Source: an uncultured Actinomycetes bacterium (GTDB taxonomy: Bacteria > Actinomycetota > Acidimicrobiia > Acidimicrobiales > RAAP-2). Taken from it: a stretch of DNA of 64,000 nucleotides. The stretch covers positions 1 to 64,000 of the forward strand of contig CAIKAC010000005.1 in assembly GCA_903825305.1 (NCBI GenBank). Reading direction: 5' to 3'. Below are positions 62,846 through 64,000 of the stretch, one piece after another. The position numbers and the translations under genes were made by a program. The stretch's first letter is position 1. Each line of letters opens with the position of its first letter. The notes under the pieces are model-generated. The model saw only the letters and a list, made by a program, of their open reading frames with translations, was not told the DNA's origin and did no database searches.

Positions 62846-64000
62846 TCAATTCTCCTTAAGTAGGTGAATGAGTGAGTTGACGTTCTCATAAATCTGGCCA
62901 CGTTCAGCCATTTGGCTTTCAATCTTTTCAACGGCGCTAATGCATGTTGAGTGATCTCGACCACCAAAGAGCTTGCCAATGGACGGATATGAATAATCGG
63001 TGAGGTTGCGAATGAGATACATCGCCACGTGACGCGCAGTGACAAGTGGCCGTGCCCTTCGAGGACCAACTAACTCTTCGCGGTCTAAGCCGTAATGATT
63101 GGCAACGGCATCGAGAATCATCTCTGGCGTGATCATCTTGGGTTCGGCCGAGATATCAGAGAGCACTCGTTGGGCGAGATCAAGAGAGATGGGTTCACCA
63201 CTAAGCGAAGCAAACGCCACCACTCGGGTTAAGGCACCTTCGAGCTCACGAATATTGTCCTTGACATTGGTTGCAATGAAATGACCCACATCATCTGGCA
63301 ACTCAATGCGAGCACTCGAAGCTTTGGAGCGCAAGATAGCGAGACGGGTCTCGAGTTCAGGGGCATCAATTTCTGCCGAAAGGCCAGACAACAAGCGGCT
63401 TCTTAGCCGGTCTTCAAGGGTTTCGATGTTGCGAGGGGCACGGTCCGAGGTAATGACGATCTGCTTACCAGCGGCATGGAGGTCGTTATAGGTGTGGAAC
63501 AACTCTTCTTGCAACTGCTCTTTGTTCTGGATGAATTGAATGTCGTCAATCAAGAGAACGTCGCACTCGCGATACCTATTCTTGAACGACAAGTTGGACT
63601 TGGTTCTGATCGCTTCGACAAAGTCGTTCATGAAGGTTTCAGTGGTGACGTAGAGAACGCGGTAGGTCGGATAGTTCTGCGTGACCCAGTTGCCAATGGC
63701 GTGGAGCAAGTGAGTTTTCCCCAAGCCCGAGGGGCCATAGATGAAGAGCGGGTTGTAGCTACGACCTGGTGTTTCGGCCACCGTCAAGGCGGCTGCGTGA
63801 GCCAGGCGGTTGGAACTTGCTGGCACAAATGATTCAAAAGTTTTCGAAGGATTCAGTTTGACCGAATCACGATTTCGCTCGGCCGCTGCCATGTCGGCCA
63901 TGGAGGTAGCGGGGCTGTGGGTCGGCACCGAGGCCTGTTCTTCAACCGGGTCTTTGGGCTCAAGTTCTTCAATGACTTCTATGGTCAAGTGATAGTCACG
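62846..64000 (-). CDS. dnaA: Chromosomal replication initiator DnaA (5' end outside window)
   Basis: The frame stays open to the right window edge, so the gene's 5' end is missing. The 384 codons seen cover the linker, AAA+ domain and DNA-binding domain: NPLFIYGPSGLGKTHLLHAIGN (Walker A), CDVLLIDDIQFIQ (Walker B), SDRAPRNIETLEDRLRSRLL (arginine finger), and the domain IV signature GGRDHSTCISAVEKIE. Domain I lies beyond. It starts replication at oriC. Confidence 0.97.
   Translation of the reverse strand, partial: RDYHLTIEVIEELEPKDPVEEQASVPTHSPATSMADMAAAERNRDSVKLNPSKTFESFVPASSNRLAHAAALTVAETPGRSYNPLFIYGPSGLGKTHLLHAIGNWVTQNYPTYRVLYVTTETFMNDFVEAIRTKSNLSFKNRYRECDVLLIDDIQFIQNKEQLQEELFHTYNDLHAAGKQIVITSDRAPRNIETLEDRLRSRLLSGLSAEIDAPELETRLAILRSKASSARIELPDDVGHFIATNVKDNIRELEGALTRVVAFASLSGEPISLDLAQRVLSDISAEPKMITPEMILDAVANHYGLDREELVGPRRARPLVTARHVAMYLIRNLTDYSYPSIGKLFGGRDHSTCISAVEKIESQMAERGQIYENVNSLIHLLKEN

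Overview
The window looks like chromosome from a moderately GC-rich actinobacterium, most likely a member of Acidimicrobiia or a related uncultured aquatic lineage; this placement is an inference. The evidence is the replication-origin block dnaA-dnaN-recF-dciA-gyrB-gyrA, the actinobacterial division/signalling block crgA-trpG-pknB-pbpA-pstP-fhaB-fhaA-tRNA-Leu, an F420/FMN-type PPOX protein, an NDMA-type alcohol dehydrogenase, an Rpf-like muralytic protein, and many GTG starts with 4-bp gene overlaps. The right end (62.6-64 kb) is the origin region, with DnaA boxes between dnaA and dnaN. The fork that travels left through the window is co-directional with minus-strand genes.

Layout from the left. 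0-3.4 kb is an accessory edge. It holds a 3' tRNA-Ala fragment (a likely integration scar), a vapBC pair with a damaged antitoxin, an orphan toxin-like/immunity-like pair, a frameshifted relE with a broken phd, and a ribbon-helix-helix/Doc pair with a clean operator. 3.5-8.7 kb is an inorganic-carbon uptake locus: a winged-helix regulator, dabB, dabA and a small unknown third gene. A DUF6671-like zinc-ribbon protein is divergent from it. 8.8-13.1 kb holds mixed enzymes (HxlR regulator plus NAD-dependent reductase, PPOX, DCC thiol protein, SDR, DUF1801). 13.1-14.3 kb has no convincing gene and precedes an Rpf-like secreted protein.

14.9-22.9 kb contains pgi and tal with a Thr-rich membrane protein upstream, a DUF2252/membrane-protein pair, tRNA-Ile, a YghZ-type aldo-keto reductase and an NDMA-type alcohol dehydrogenase. 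22.9-28.1 kb is a sugar module: a sugar ABC transporter (ATPase, permease and binding protein, with a strong hairpin between the last two), a divergent PfkB sugar kinase and a convergent fruK. 28.1-38.4 kb has a MarR/MFS efflux pair with a perfect palindrome, two GT-C mannosyltransferases, an aminotransferase-thioesterase-pirin-thiolase run and an NHL-repeat secreted protein.

38.4-45.4 kb is the division/phospho-signalling cluster, which here lacks pknA and rodA. 45.6-48.2 kb holds a secreted eight-repeat protein with a (PPTST)n minisatellite stalk and a sortase-like tail. A TetR gene faces it across a perfect palindrome inside the promoter. 48.3-55.6 kb holds small accessory genes, a complete sulfate ABC transporter and a FrnE-type DsbA protein. 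55.6-64 kb is the gyrA-to-dnaA replication block.
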